DNA of 64,000 nucleotides from an uncultured Oscillospiraceae bacterium (GTDB lineage Bacteria; Bacillota; Clostridia; Oscillospirales; Ruminococcaceae). Position 1 is the stretch's first letter. Each line of letters starts with the position of its first letter. The DNA lies in NCBI GenBank assembly GCA_934465295.1, contig CAKSKU010000003.1, positions 62,001-126,000 on the forward strand. The letters are read 5' to 3'. This document shows positions 16,856 through 24,679 of this stretch, in pieces. The position numbers and the translations under genes are program-made. Under the pieces are notes generated by a model. The model saw nothing but the letters and a program-made list of their open reading frames with translations. It ran no database searches and had not been told where the DNA came from.

Positions 16856-18679
16856 ATGGTAAGAGAAGATCTGAGAAACGTTGCTATCATTGCTCACGTT
16901 GACCACGGCAAAACCACCCTCGTTGATGAAATGTTAAAGCAGGGCGGCGCTTTCCGTGAAAATCAGGAAGTTGCTGACCGTGTAATGGACTCGAACGATA
17001 TCGAGCGTGAGCGCGGAATCACTATCCTTGCAAAAAACACAGCCGTAAACTACAACGGCATCAAGATCAACATCATCGACACACCGGGTCATGCTGACTT
17101 CGGCGGCGAGGTTGAGCGTGTTCTTAAAATGGTTGACGGCGTTGTCCTCCTCGTTGACGCAGCAGAGGGCTGTATGCCGCAGACACGTTTCGTCCTCCAG
17201 AAGGCACTTGAAATGGGTCACAAGATCATTGTTGTCGTTAACAAGATCGACCGTCCCGATGCACGTCTTGACGAGATCGGTGACGAGATACTCGAACTTC
17301 TCCTTGACCTTGATGCAAGCGAAGAACAGCTCGAAAGCCCTGTACTCTTCTGCTCGGGCCGTGCAGGCACAGCCTCACTCAGCCAGTATGAAACGGGTAC
17401 AGACCTTGTTCCGCTTTTTGAAACTATCGTAAACTATATCCCTGCTCCCGAGGGCGACCCCGACGGTCCGATGCAGATGCTCATTTCCTCTATCGACTAC
17501 AACGATTATGTCGGCAGAACGGGCATCGGCAGAATTGAAAGAGGTACTATCCGTGTGAACGAGACCGTTACAGTCGGTGATTACCACGAAAACCGCAAGC
17601 CTTACAACAGCAAGATCGTTACTATATATCAGATACAGGGACTTAACCGTGTTCCTGTTCAGGAAGCTACGGTCGGTGATATCGTCTGGATATCGGGTAT
17701 CGAAGACATCACTATCGGCGATACACTCTGCGACAGCTCCAAGTTTGAACCTCTTCCTTTTGTAAAAATTTCCGAACCTACCGTTGAAATGACATTCTCC
17801 GTAAACGACAGCCCATTTGCAGGCCGTGAGGGCAAGTTCGTTACTTCGAGACAGCTCCGTGAGCGTCTTTTCAAGGAAACTCTCCGTGATGTTTCCCTCC
17901 GTGTTACCGAGACCGAGAACACCGATTCGTTCCGTGTTGCAGGCCGTGGTGAAATGCACCTTTCTATCCTTATCGAAAATATGCGCCGTGAGGGTTACGA
18001 GCTTTCCGTTTCCACACCTAAGGTACTTATGAAAGAGATCGACGGCGTTATGTGCGAACCTATCGAGCGCCTTGTTATTGATGTTCCCGAGGACGGCGTA
18101 GGCGCAGTTATGGAAAAGCTCGGCAGCAGAAAGGCAGAGCTCCAGACAATGCACCCATCGGGCAGCAGAATGAGAATTGAGTTCCTTATCCCTGCAAGAG
18201 GACTTTTCGGCTATAAGTCCGAGTTCCTCACCGATACAAAGGGCGAGGGCGTTATGAACAGCGTTTTCGACAGCTATCAGCCATATAAGGGCGATATCCC
18301 GAGAAGAAACACAGGCTCGCTCGTTTGCTTTGAAACAGGCGAATCCATCACTTACGGTCTTTACAATGCACAGGAAAGAGGCACACTCTTTATCGGTGCA
18401 GGTGTTCCCGTTTACGAGGGTATGATCGTCGGTCAGTCGCCAAAGGCAGAGGATCTCGTTATCAATGTCTGCAAGAAAAAGCACCTCACCAACACCCGTG
18501 CGAGCGGTTCGGACGATGCGCTCCGCCTTATCCCGCCGAAGATACTCTCCCTTGAGGACAGCCTTGAATTCATTGCCGATGACGAGCTTCTCGAGGTAAC
18601 ACCTAAGAATATTCGTATCAGAAAGAGAATTCTCGACAACGCTCTCCGTGCAAAGACAAGAGCAAAGCTCGGACAGTGA
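16856..18679 (+). CDS. typA: Translational GTPase TypA/BipA
   Basis: A 607-residue ribosome-associated GTPase. The G domain has AHVDHGKTTLVDEML (P-loop), ERERGITILAKN (G2), DTPGHADFGGEVERVL (G3) and NKIDRPDAR (G4). EF-G-like domains follow, then the BipA-specific C-terminus with RGLFGYKSEFLTDTKGEG and LTNTRASGSDDALRL. It assists ribosome assembly and translation under cold or other stress. I chose the ATG at 16856 behind AAGGAAGGAATTTTT. An upstream in-frame start would add 11 residues unlike the family. It is a single-gene unit. Confidence 0.96.
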   Translation: MVREDLRNVAIIAHVDHGKTTLVDEMLKQGGAFRENQEVADRVMDSNDIERERGITILAKNTAVNYNGIKINIIDTPGHADFGGEVERVLKMVDGVVLLVDAAEGCMPQTRFVLQKALEMGHKIIVVVNKIDRPDARLDEIGDEILELLLDLDASEEQLESPVLFCSGRAGTASLSQYETGTDLVPLFETIVNYIPAPEGDPDGPMQMLISSIDYNDYVGRTGIGRIERGTIRVNETVTVGDYHENRKPYNSKIVTIYQIQGLNRVPVQEATVGDIVWISGIEDITIGDTLCDSSKFEPLPFVKISEPTVEMTFSVNDSPFAGREGKFVTSRQLRERLFKETLRDVSLRVTETENTDSFRVAGRGEMHLSILIENMRREGYELSVSTPKVLMKEIDGVMCEPIERLVIDVPEDGVGAVMEKLGSRKAELQTMHPSGSRMRIEFLIPARGLFGYKSEFLTDTKGEGVMNSVFDSYQPYKGDIPRRNTGSLVCFETGESITYGLYNAQERGTLFIGAGVPVYEGMIVGQSPKAEDLVINVCKKKHLTNTRASGSDDALRLIPPKILSLEDSLEFIADDELLEVTPKNIRIRKRILDNALRAKTRAKLGQ

Positions 18680-18680
18680 T

Positions 18681-18880
18681 TTAATTCGGAATTCGGAATG
18701 CGGAATTCGGAATTAATTTAATGCGTAATTGGGTTTGCTCCGTGAATTTGGGTTTCTTACCGTTTGGGACGAGTTTTCCCGTCTTGTTTAACGCAATTTT
18801 ATATATGTGGAATGTGAATATCGGCAATTCGGACGATTTATAATAATTCCGAATTCCGAATTCATAATTCCGCATTTAAA
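18681..18880. repeat. Inverted pair of GGAATTCGG repeats (module E) around a ~120-bp spacer
   Basis: Arrays of AATTCGGAATTCGG with an ATGCGG variant run from about 18682 to 18717. The reverse complement runs from about 18840 to 18878. The spacer holds no open frame worth calling. The same E unit occurs at 19689-19722, 20610-20637, 24087-24120, 44437-44500 and 63210-63240, always outside genes and usually right after a stop codon. Confidence 0.8.
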
Positions 18881-18932
18881 AATTCCGCCGCTTTTTTAGA
18901 GCGGCAATTTTTATCAGGGGGAGATGATATTT

Positions 18933-19688
18933 TTGTATCGCAGCGAGTTCACAGACGCAGCGGCAGAGCAGCTTGCCGCAGATCATGGCTGTTATAAGCA
19001 GGATTTTTTCGCCGAGGAGAATATAGTCGTGCCGAACAAGCCCAAAACGGGCAGCAGAGCTATCTTTGACGAAACGCCGTTTTTCCGTATGGCGACAATG
19101 GGCAGGAACGCCGTCATCTCCGCAGATGAGCAGCTTATCCCATTCTTCGAGCAGCTTTGCGGGAAATATTCGGGAGCGGAAATGTTCAGCGGCAAGGTGT
19201 GCTACTTCATAAACTGCAAGCTTGCCGAGTATAACAAGTCGATCGGTGATACAAGCATATATTATCTGCCCGATATACCATATAAATACATCAGGAACAG
19301 CGGCGTGAACCTTAAAACCTATGAGGAAAACGAGATAAAAGATCAGCTCTATCCGCATAAGGAGTTCACCAATGCGCTTATGTATAAGGATAAGGGCAGG
19401 CGAACCGATAAAGTCGCCGTCTGCGCACTGAACGGCAGCGAAATAATCGCAATGGCAGGCGCAAGCAGCGACAGCGAACGCTTCTGGCAGATAGGGATAG
19501 ACGTAAAAAAGGAGTTCCGAGGACTCGGGATAGGCTCAGAGTGCGTAAAAGCGCTTACATACGAAGTGATGGCACACGGAGCAATACCCTATTACGGAAC
19601 ATGGAGCGGAAATATAGCCTCGCAGAATGTAGCAAGAGCAGCAGCATACAGACCCGTCTGGACGGAGATGTTTGCGCAGAAAATTTAA
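18933..19688 (+). CDS. GNAT-family N-acetyltransferase
   Basis: A ~251-residue cytosolic protein with a C-terminal GNAT acetyl-CoA site (FRGLGIGSECVKALT near residue 195) and the trailing GTWSGNIASQNVARAAAYRPVW. The first ~120 residues are a less conserved domain with DETPFFRMATMGRNAVISAD. It transfers an acetyl group from acetyl-CoA; the acceptor is unknown. The ribosome site CAGGGGGAG ends just before an ATG at 18924 and lies ~10 nt before an in-frame TTG at 18933. I prefer the TTG for spacing, but the ATG would add only three residues. Confidence 0.8.
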   Translation: MYRSEFTDAAAEQLAADHGCYKQDFFAEENIVVPNKPKTGSRAIFDETPFFRMATMGRNAVISADEQLIPFFEQLCGKYSGAEMFSGKVCYFINCKLAEYNKSIGDTSIYYLPDIPYKYIRNSGVNLKTYEENEIKDQLYPHKEFTNALMYKDKGRRTDKVAVCALNGSEIIAMAGASSDSERFWQIGIDVKKEFRGLGIGSECVKALTYEVMAHGAIPYYGTWSGNIASQNVARAAAYRPVWTEMFAQKI

Positions 19689-20143
19689 TTAAATTCGGAA
19701 TGCGGAATTCGGAATTCGGAATTATTTGCAGAACTAAACTTTGTTTCGGCGTTGCGAAGCCAACCGGCTGGTCGAGCTGAGCACAGCTCGTCAGGTGTCC
19801 AGAGGGCGGAAGCCCTTTGGTCGCTCTCCGCAGAGAGCGAAACTCCCTAAACTAACAGCATAACGTCAGTTGCAATAGCGTAATCAGTAACAGCTAAAAA
19901 TGGCGCAATTCACACGAAATATGGTAAACGAACTATGAGAAAAACAGTTTCGTAAACCTAAAAAATGTGAATTGCGCCAATTCTATTTTCCTAAAACAAA
20001 CTATCCTCGGCGTGAAATGCGCAGAGCGAAAGCGATAAGCATTTCACGCCGACATCGTTTGAACAGCGATGGGATATGAACGGAAAAAGGTAGGGGCGGA
20101 TTCTATATCCGACCGTAAAAAATCCTGAAATTTTCTTTTGCAT

Positions 20144-20172
20144 TTGACAATACTATTTCTGTGTGATATAAT
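20144..20172 (+). promoter_or_regulatory. Promoter inside the repeat island
   Basis: Perfect TTGACA (20144-20149) and TATAAT (20167-20172) with a 17-bp spacer are followed by no open reading frame, only a strong hairpin 50 bp downstream. Confidence 0.6.
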
Positions 20173-20178
20173 AATCAC

Positions 20179-20258
20179 AAGAAATGAGATCGTGAATAAT
20201 TTCCACGTTGTTCACCAAAAACAAATTCCCACAGAGCGGCTACTCTGTGGGAATTTGT
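20179..20258 (+). ncRNA. Candidate ~80-nt small RNA
   Basis: Transcription from the consensus promoter at 20144-20172 would begin near 20179. It would end at a perfect 16-bp stem with a six-base loop, whose arms 20221-20236 and 20243-20258 start ACAAATTCCC and end GGGAATTTGT. The only ATG in between is followed by a stop after two codons, so the transcript would be non-coding. The T tract after the stem is weak, so the 3' end is uncertain. No homology to a known RNA family is claimed. Confidence 0.4.
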
Positions 20259-20638
20259 TGTATCTTTGTTCATATTGCGTTGAAGCGAAAATCCACTCAC
20301 TTCGTTCGTGGATTTTCGCTTCAAGGACAGTTTGTTTGAGGAAAACAGAATTGGCGCAATTCACATTTTATGGTTTTACGAAACTTAACTTATCATATCT
20401 CGTTTTACCTTTTTGATGTGAATTGCGCCATTATATTTGATAATGATTACGCTATTACAGCAAAGCATTAGCTGTCAGTTTAAGGAGTTTCGCTCTCTGC
20501 GGAGAGCGACAAGGTGGCGCTGCCCCCTTGACCCCTGCAAGCCTTTGAAAAGGCTTGACCTAAACTTTAGTTGGCTTCGCATCACTCAAACAAATTCGAG
20601 GGTTGCAATAATTCTGCATTCCTAATTCCGAATTAAAT

Positions 20639-21073
20639 TCAAATGCTGTAATCTCCGCCGTTTACAGCGCTCTTGTCGAGGATATCCTGGAGCGTTATGC
20701 CGCTGAGATATTCGGTTATGACTTTGTACAGACCTTCCCATATCTCAATAGTCATACATTCGGAATAACGCTCACAGTTTGCCGGGTCGCCGTCCAGACA
20801 GGCTACGGGGGCGAGGTTTCCCTCCGTCACACGCAGTATCTCCGCAACGGTATAATCCTTCGGTTTCCTTGCGAGCTTATAGCCGCCCTGATAGCCTCTG
20901 TTCGTGGAGAGCATTCCTGCGCCGTTGAGGAGCGGAACTATCTGCTCGAGGTACTTCTTCGAGATGCCCTGACGCTCGGCTATATCTTTCAGCGCAACAA
21001 ACTCATCGGAGCTGTGCTGGCTGAGGTCTATCATCATTCGCAGTGCGTAACGTCCTTTTGTAGAAATCTTCAT
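20639..21073 (-). CDS. Rrf2-family transcriptional regulator, IscR-like
   Basis: A 144-residue winged-helix regulator. The N-terminus MKISTKGRYALRMMIDL, the recognition-helix region IAERQGISKKYLEQIVPLL and the wing GYQGGYKLARKP are classic for Rrf2/IscR. Three cysteines at about 92, 100 and 106 sit in the loop that holds a [2Fe-2S] cluster in IscR (C92, C98, C104 in E. coli), so iron-sulfur sensing is likely. No cysteine desulfurase or other iron-sulfur gene is adjacent, so its targets are not visible here. It has its own promoter. Confidence 0.88.
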   Translation of the reverse strand: MKISTKGRYALRMMIDLSQHSSDEFVALKDIAERQGISKKYLEQIVPLLNGAGMLSTNRGYQGGYKLARKPKDYTVAEILRVTEGNLAPVACLDGDPANCERYSECMTIEIWEGLYKVITEYLSGITLQDILDKSAVNGGDYSI

Positions 21074-21123
21074 ATATATTACTCCTTGTATAAAATACAG
21101 CTTTATTTTTAAATTCTATACCC

Positions 21124-21152
21124 ATTATAACATATAATACATATAATTTCAA
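21124..21152 (-). promoter_or_regulatory. Promoter of the Rrf2 regulator
   Basis: On the minus strand TTGAAA (21147-21152), a 17-bp spacer and TATAAT (21124-21129) lie about 50 bp before the start. The surrounding AT-rich partial palindromes could hold an autoregulatory operator, but none can be assigned. Confidence 0.6.
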
Positions 21153-21264
21153 TAGGTTTTCAGGAAAAATATTTCACAATTTACTGCCTGCAAATTTGGC
21201 TGCTTGCTGTGTAAAAAGCTATCATTCGGCTGAAAGCGGCAGCAACGGTCTGTGTGCTTTTCTG

Positions 21265-22506
21265 TCATCTGCCGTCCTGCTTAAGCTGCAAAAACATTAT
21301 GGTGGCTTGGGTGTCGTAGACATAAATATAAATATAGTTCTCATCGAAAATATACCAGCTGTCTGACATAGTGTAAAGATGCGGCGCACCGACGGGCGAC
21401 CGACCGATATAATACGGGATAACAGTGCCGCCGCTGCTGCTTAAAATTACGGGGACATTGCTGTTGGCGGCGCTGAATTTTTTGCGGTCAAGACGTATAA
21501 AAATATGCTTGCTGTTCAGATTTTGAAAAGTATACGCATCGCCCGTCAGGGTCAAGTTCACATTGTCGGAGGAAACGGTTTTTCCGTCATAGCTGCTGTC
21601 TGTCCGATATATGAAGTCGGAGCTTTCGGGCGGATCTTCCGATGTGATATCCGCCATTGAAACATACTCGTCAAGGCTGCACCATTCGGTGTAAAAAAGC
21701 TCGTTTTCGCCCTCAATTCCGTGTGTTCCTCTTGCGATGAGCGTTCCGTACTCCGCAGGCATACTGTAATATGCGTTGATGCCCGAAAGACCTGTCGGTA
21801 TCTCAAAGCTGCTTTCGGTATTTTTTATATTTATGCTGAAGCTGCCATCGGGAAATTCTGCGTATAACTCGTCGAGCTTATCCGAAATAAGCTTGCGGCA
21901 GGCTCTGTCCGTTTCCGATTTTCCGCTGTAATAAATATCGGCGGAAAGGCTGTAATAATAAGGGATATAGCTGTCATCGCAGGGCAGGCTTCGGATAAAT
22001 TTATCGATATCTCCGTTAAAGTATACATTCGTGCATTTTGCTTCTTCGTGATCGCCGTGATCCCAGTATCTCGAAAAGCATATATCGATGTCAGCTGAAA
22101 CCTCCGTGCCGAGCTTCTCATCGGTGAAATATTTTTCGGTGAGTGCGGAGCAGATATCATCATACTGCTTGGAGTCATAAAAGCTGTCCGTTTCCGAATA
22201 GTAGTATATCGTGCAGTTTTTCTCTTTAAGGGTGACATATCCCGTGAAATAGCGTTCGGTCGGGATAATATATCCGCTGCGCCGCCATTGAGGTTCGATG
22301 TCGGTTATTTCGGGATATTCGCCGTATTTTTCGTAAAAATAGCTTTCAACGCCGTTTCGGGCGGCTTTGACGGCTTGGGCTTTTCTCAGGTGTTCGGACG
22401 GCGAGCCGAATAACATACCGAAAAGACCGCATAATGCAGAAAGAAATACAAGCGCCCCGATCACGGACGGAATGATCACAATAAGCTTTGATCTTGATGT
22501 TTTCAT
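21265..22506 (-). CDS. Membrane-anchored extracytoplasmic protein of unknown function
   Basis: A 413-residue protein. A basic N-terminus (MKTSRSKLIVIIPSVIGALVFLSALCGLF) forms a single signal-anchor span, and the rest is polar, rich in Tyr, Ser and Asp, with no second span. Residues ~40-60 (HLRKAQAVKAARNGVESYFYEKYGEYPEI) resemble the start of periplasmic sensor-like helices, but I recognise no named domain. It is monocistronic, and its start follows AAGGGGTATCTGC. Probably a surface-exposed protein. Confidence 0.7.
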   Translation of the reverse strand: MKTSRSKLIVIIPSVIGALVFLSALCGLFGMLFGSPSEHLRKAQAVKAARNGVESYFYEKYGEYPEITDIEPQWRRSGYIIPTERYFTGYVTLKEKNCTIYYYSETDSFYDSKQYDDICSALTEKYFTDEKLGTEVSADIDICFSRYWDHGDHEEAKCTNVYFNGDIDKFIRSLPCDDSYIPYYYSLSADIYYSGKSETDRACRKLISDKLDELYAEFPDGSFSINIKNTESSFEIPTGLSGINAYYSMPAEYGTLIARGTHGIEGENELFYTEWCSLDEYVSMADITSEDPPESSDFIYRTDSSYDGKTVSSDNVNLTLTGDAYTFQNLNSKHIFIRLDRKKFSAANSNVPVILSSSGGTVIPYYIGRSPVGAPHLYTMSDSWYIFDENYIYIYVYDTQATIMFLQLKQDGR

Positions 22507-22589
22507 GCAGATACCCCTTATTCTGACAAAATATGTAAAGCTGCTGGTATAATTTTAGCATACTCTTATCAAAAAATCAATATAAAACC

Positions 22590-22618
22590 TTGACAAATCC
22601 GAATTTTTAGGCTATACT
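22590..22618 (+). promoter_or_regulatory. Promoter of the hflX leader and hflX
   Basis: TTGACA (22590-22595), a 17-bp spacer and TATACT (22613-22618) place the start of transcription near 22625. This gives a leader of about 215 nt before hflX. Confidence 0.72.
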
Positions 22619-22666
22619 CAATTTGTGCTTTACAAAATCACGATAAATTTTAAGGAGGCGGACAAA

Positions 22667-22732
22667 ATGCTCATCAGAACATCTGTAAAAATCGATCTTA
22701 TCGGGAAGTCCGTCTGCCGCTTTGTCTACTGA
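22667..22732 (+). CDS. 21-residue leader peptide upstream of hflX
   Basis: A short frame begins MLIRTSVKIDLIG and ends CRFVY, then TGA. Its ribosome site AAGGAGGCGGAC is as strong as any in the window, and it sits 40 nt into the predicted transcript. A hairpin plus T run follows before hflX. This is the layout of ribosome-mediated attenuators that control antibiotic-response genes, including hflX-type genes in Listeria. Translation of the peptide and a regulatory role are inferred. Confidence 0.55.
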   Translation: MLIRTSVKIDLIGKSVCRFVY

Positions 22733-22761
22733 TAACATTCGGGTCAAGGTATAATGCAGTT

Positions 22762-22787
22762 GCTTCCTTTTCGGGGAAGCTTTTTTT
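22762..22787 (+). terminator. Attenuator terminator before hflX
   Basis: A stem GCTTCC/GGAAGC (22762-22767 and 22775-22780) followed by seven T lies between the leader peptide and hflX. The GGAAG at 22704-22708 inside the leader frame could pair with the CTTCC arm and disrupt the terminator. That alternative pairing is a proposal. Confidence 0.6.
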
Positions 22788-22840
22788 ATGCTCAGACAAC
22801 GGCATACGACAAATTGTTGTTCATACAGAAAGGAGCAGCT

Positions 22841-24088
22841 ATGGAAATTACGGAATATATTGAAAAAAAGCCGAGAGCCGTGCTTGTCAGTGCCGATACG
22901 GGCGAATTTGACGCCGAGCTTTCGATGAAAGAGCTTGAAGAGCTTGCCGACACCGCAGGAGTTGAGGTCGCTGCGACCGTTACGCAGAAGCGTCCGAGCT
23001 ATGACACTGCGACCTGCATAGGTTCGGGCAGGCTTGAAGAGCTTGCAGAGGAAATAAAGAGTCTTGATATCGACATCGTTATCTTCGACCACGAGCTTAC
23101 CGCAAATCAGACCAAGAGCATTGAAAAGATACTCGATGTGCGTGTTATCGACCGAACAACGCTTATCCTTGATATTTTTGCTCAGAGAGCGCTCACTGCG
23201 GAGGGACGTATTCAGGTCGAGCTTGCGCAGCAGAAGTACCGTCTTGCGCACCTCGCAGGAAAGGGCATCGAAATGTCAAGGCTCGGCGGCGGTATCGGCA
23301 CAAGAGGACCGGGCGAATCGAAGCTTGAGACCGATAAGCGTCATATCCGCCGCAGGATAGAGCTGCTTTCGGCTGACTTAAAGGAGCTTGAACGCCGCCG
23401 TGAGCAGCACCGTGCACGCCGCAAAAAGGACAATGTTCTTGTCGGTGCGATAGTTGGCTACACGAACGTCGGCAAGTCAACGCTCATGAATGCGCTCACG
23501 CAGGCAGGAGTTCTCGCCGAGGACAAGCTTTTCGCAACGCTTGACATAACCTCCCGTGCGCTCGATCTTCCTGACGGAAGAACGCTTATGCTCGTTGACA
23601 CGGTAGGACTTGTGCGCAGACTTCCGCACAACCTTGTTGAAGCTTTCAAAAGCACGCTGGAGGAAGCCGCAAACGCCGATATCATCATCAATCTTATCGA
23701 CATAAGCGCAAGCGACGGCTATGAGCAGTCGGAGGTAACTTCAAAGCTGCTTTCGGAGCTTGGCTGTGACGGCATTCCCCGTGTCAACGTCCTCAACAAA
23801 GCGGACAAGCTGCCCGAGGGAACGAACATCACCTGCGATGACAGCACGGTTCTTATCTCGGCGAAGCAGGGCGAGGGTCTGGACAAGCTTCTTGAATGCA
23901 TAGCGAAAAACCTCCCCGAAACTGCGGTAAGAGGAAGGTTCGTTATCCCTTATGACAAGACCTCTCTCCTCAACACGATACGCATTGAGGGCAAAATTTT
24001 CTCCGAGGAATACACCCCCGAGGGTACGCTTATCGATGCGCTCGTTGACAAAAAGGTATTCTACCTTGCAGAACCGTTTAAAATCTAA
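22841..24088 (+). CDS. hflX: Ribosome-associated GTPase HflX
   Basis: A 415-residue protein. The N-terminal HflX domain has CIGSGRLEELAEEI and FDHELTANQTKSIEKIL. The linker has the family signature GGGIGTRGPGESKLETD and a long basic coiled coil. The G domain has GYTNVGKSTLMNAL, DTVGLVRRLPH and NKADKLPEG. HflX splits stalled 70S or vacant ribosomes during heat or antibiotic stress. The chosen ATG at 22841 follows AGAAAGGAG; a longer in-frame reading runs through the attenuator and is not credible. Expression is probably controlled by the leader described above. Confidence 0.94.
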   Translation: MEITEYIEKKPRAVLVSADTGEFDAELSMKELEELADTAGVEVAATVTQKRPSYDTATCIGSGRLEELAEEIKSLDIDIVIFDHELTANQTKSIEKILDVRVIDRTTLILDIFAQRALTAEGRIQVELAQQKYRLAHLAGKGIEMSRLGGGIGTRGPGESKLETDKRHIRRRIELLSADLKELERRREQHRARRKKDNVLVGAIVGYTNVGKSTLMNALTQAGVLAEDKLFATLDITSRALDLPDGRTLMLVDTVGLVRRLPHNLVEAFKSTLEEAANADIIINLIDISASDGYEQSEVTSKLLSELGCDGIPRVNVLNKADKLPEGTNITCDDSTVLISAKQGEGLDKLLECIAKNLPETAVRGRFVIPYDKTSLLNTIRIEGKIFSEEYTPEGTLIDALVDKKVFYLAEPFKI

Positions 24089-24120
24089 TTCGGAATTCGG
24101 AAAGCGGAATTCGGAATTTA
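24087..24120. repeat. Module E repeat overlapping the hflX stop
   Basis: AATTCGG-type units with an AAAGCGG variant start at the stop codon of hflX and lead into the terminator. Confidence 0.7.
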
Positions 24121-24140
24121 TATGTTCAGTATAAAAAATT

Positions 24141-24177
24141 ACGCCGATCGGTTCAATGGGCTGATCGGCGTTTTTTT
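24141..24177 (+). terminator. Rho-independent terminator after hflX
   Basis: ACGCCGATC pairs with GATCGGCGT around a short loop, followed by seven T. Confidence 0.85.
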
Positions 24178-24216
24178 CGGCAAAAATATTTTACAATGGA
24201 ATAAGCACATTTGTTA

Positions 24217-24245
24217 TTGAAAAAGTGCGGAAAATGTAGTATAAT
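24217..24245 (+). promoter_or_regulatory. Promoter of the zapA-U32 operon
   Basis: TTGAAA (24217-24222), a 17-bp spacer and TATAAT (24240-24245) lie 50 bp before zapA. Confidence 0.7.
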
Positions 24246-24295
24246 AAGATTATATTTTCGGGTGGGGAGAATTTCCCACAGAAAGGAACATCGCT

Positions 24296-24679
24296 ATGAA
24301 TAAAGTCAGAGTTACGATTTGCGGAAAGGAATATGCGCTCAAGACCGAGGAGAGCGCAAGCTATTTCTACGCTCTTGCAAAAAAGGTCGAAAAGGAGATC
24401 GATGGGATGGTCGCACAGTCGGACAGCATCAGCGTTCAGTCTGCGGCAGTTCTGGCGGCTCTTTCCGCTTTTGACGAGGCACAGAAAGCCAACGAGAGCA
24501 TCGACAATATCCGCACACAGATAAAGGAATACGTTGACGAAGCCTGCGCAGCAAGAGCCGAAAAGGAAGAGGCTCTGAAGCAGGTCGAGGAGCTTAAGCT
24601 CAAAATAAAAGACCTTGAAAATCAGCTTGAAATTTCCCAGATGAAAGAAACTATCGACAAATCGGTGAATAAAAAGTAA
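24296..24679 (+). CDS. zapA: Cell division protein ZapA
   Basis: A 127-residue protein. It begins MNKVRVTICGKEYALKTEES, the conserved FtsZ-binding head of ZapA (usually V.I.G.EY.L). A helix with FYALAKKVEKEID and a long C-terminal coiled coil (EKEEALKQVEELKLKIKDLE) that mediates dimer and tetramer formation follow. It bundles FtsZ filaments at the division ring. Its stop overlaps the start of the U32 gene by one base, a pairing often seen in Clostridia. Confidence 0.88.
   Translation: MNKVRVTICGKEYALKTEESASYFYALAKKVEKEIDGMVAQSDSISVQSAAVLAALSAFDEAQKANESIDNIRTQIKEYVDEACAARAEKEEALKQVEELKLKIKDLENQLEISQMKETIDKSVNKK

Larger units (their letters stand above)
19689..20638. repeat. Non-coding mirror-symmetric repeat island (E-C'-A-D ... 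B-A-C-E')
   Basis: About 950 bp without a protein gene. In order it holds module E (19689-19722), reverse-oriented C (about 19741-19857), A (19902-19978), D (about 19989-20090, with GAAATGCGCAGAGCGAAAGCG), a promoter plus hairpin (see the ncRNA entry), B (20280-20324), A again (20353-20429), forward C (about 20474-20585) and reverse E (20610-20637). The left and right halves are reverse complements in overall order. Islands at 44436-45329 and 62430-63238 share this layout. Confidence 0.8.

Noticed and set aside
17375..18484. A 369-codon open frame antisense to typA
   Set aside because: Antisense to a fully conserved gene, without a ribosome site or protein-like composition. It is a shadow of typA codon bias.
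19689..20638. Short frames inside the repeat islands as small genes
   Set aside because: All such frames lie within repeated palindromic modules, lack ribosome sites and differ between copies. The only signal kept is the promoter-hairpin unit as a candidate small RNA.
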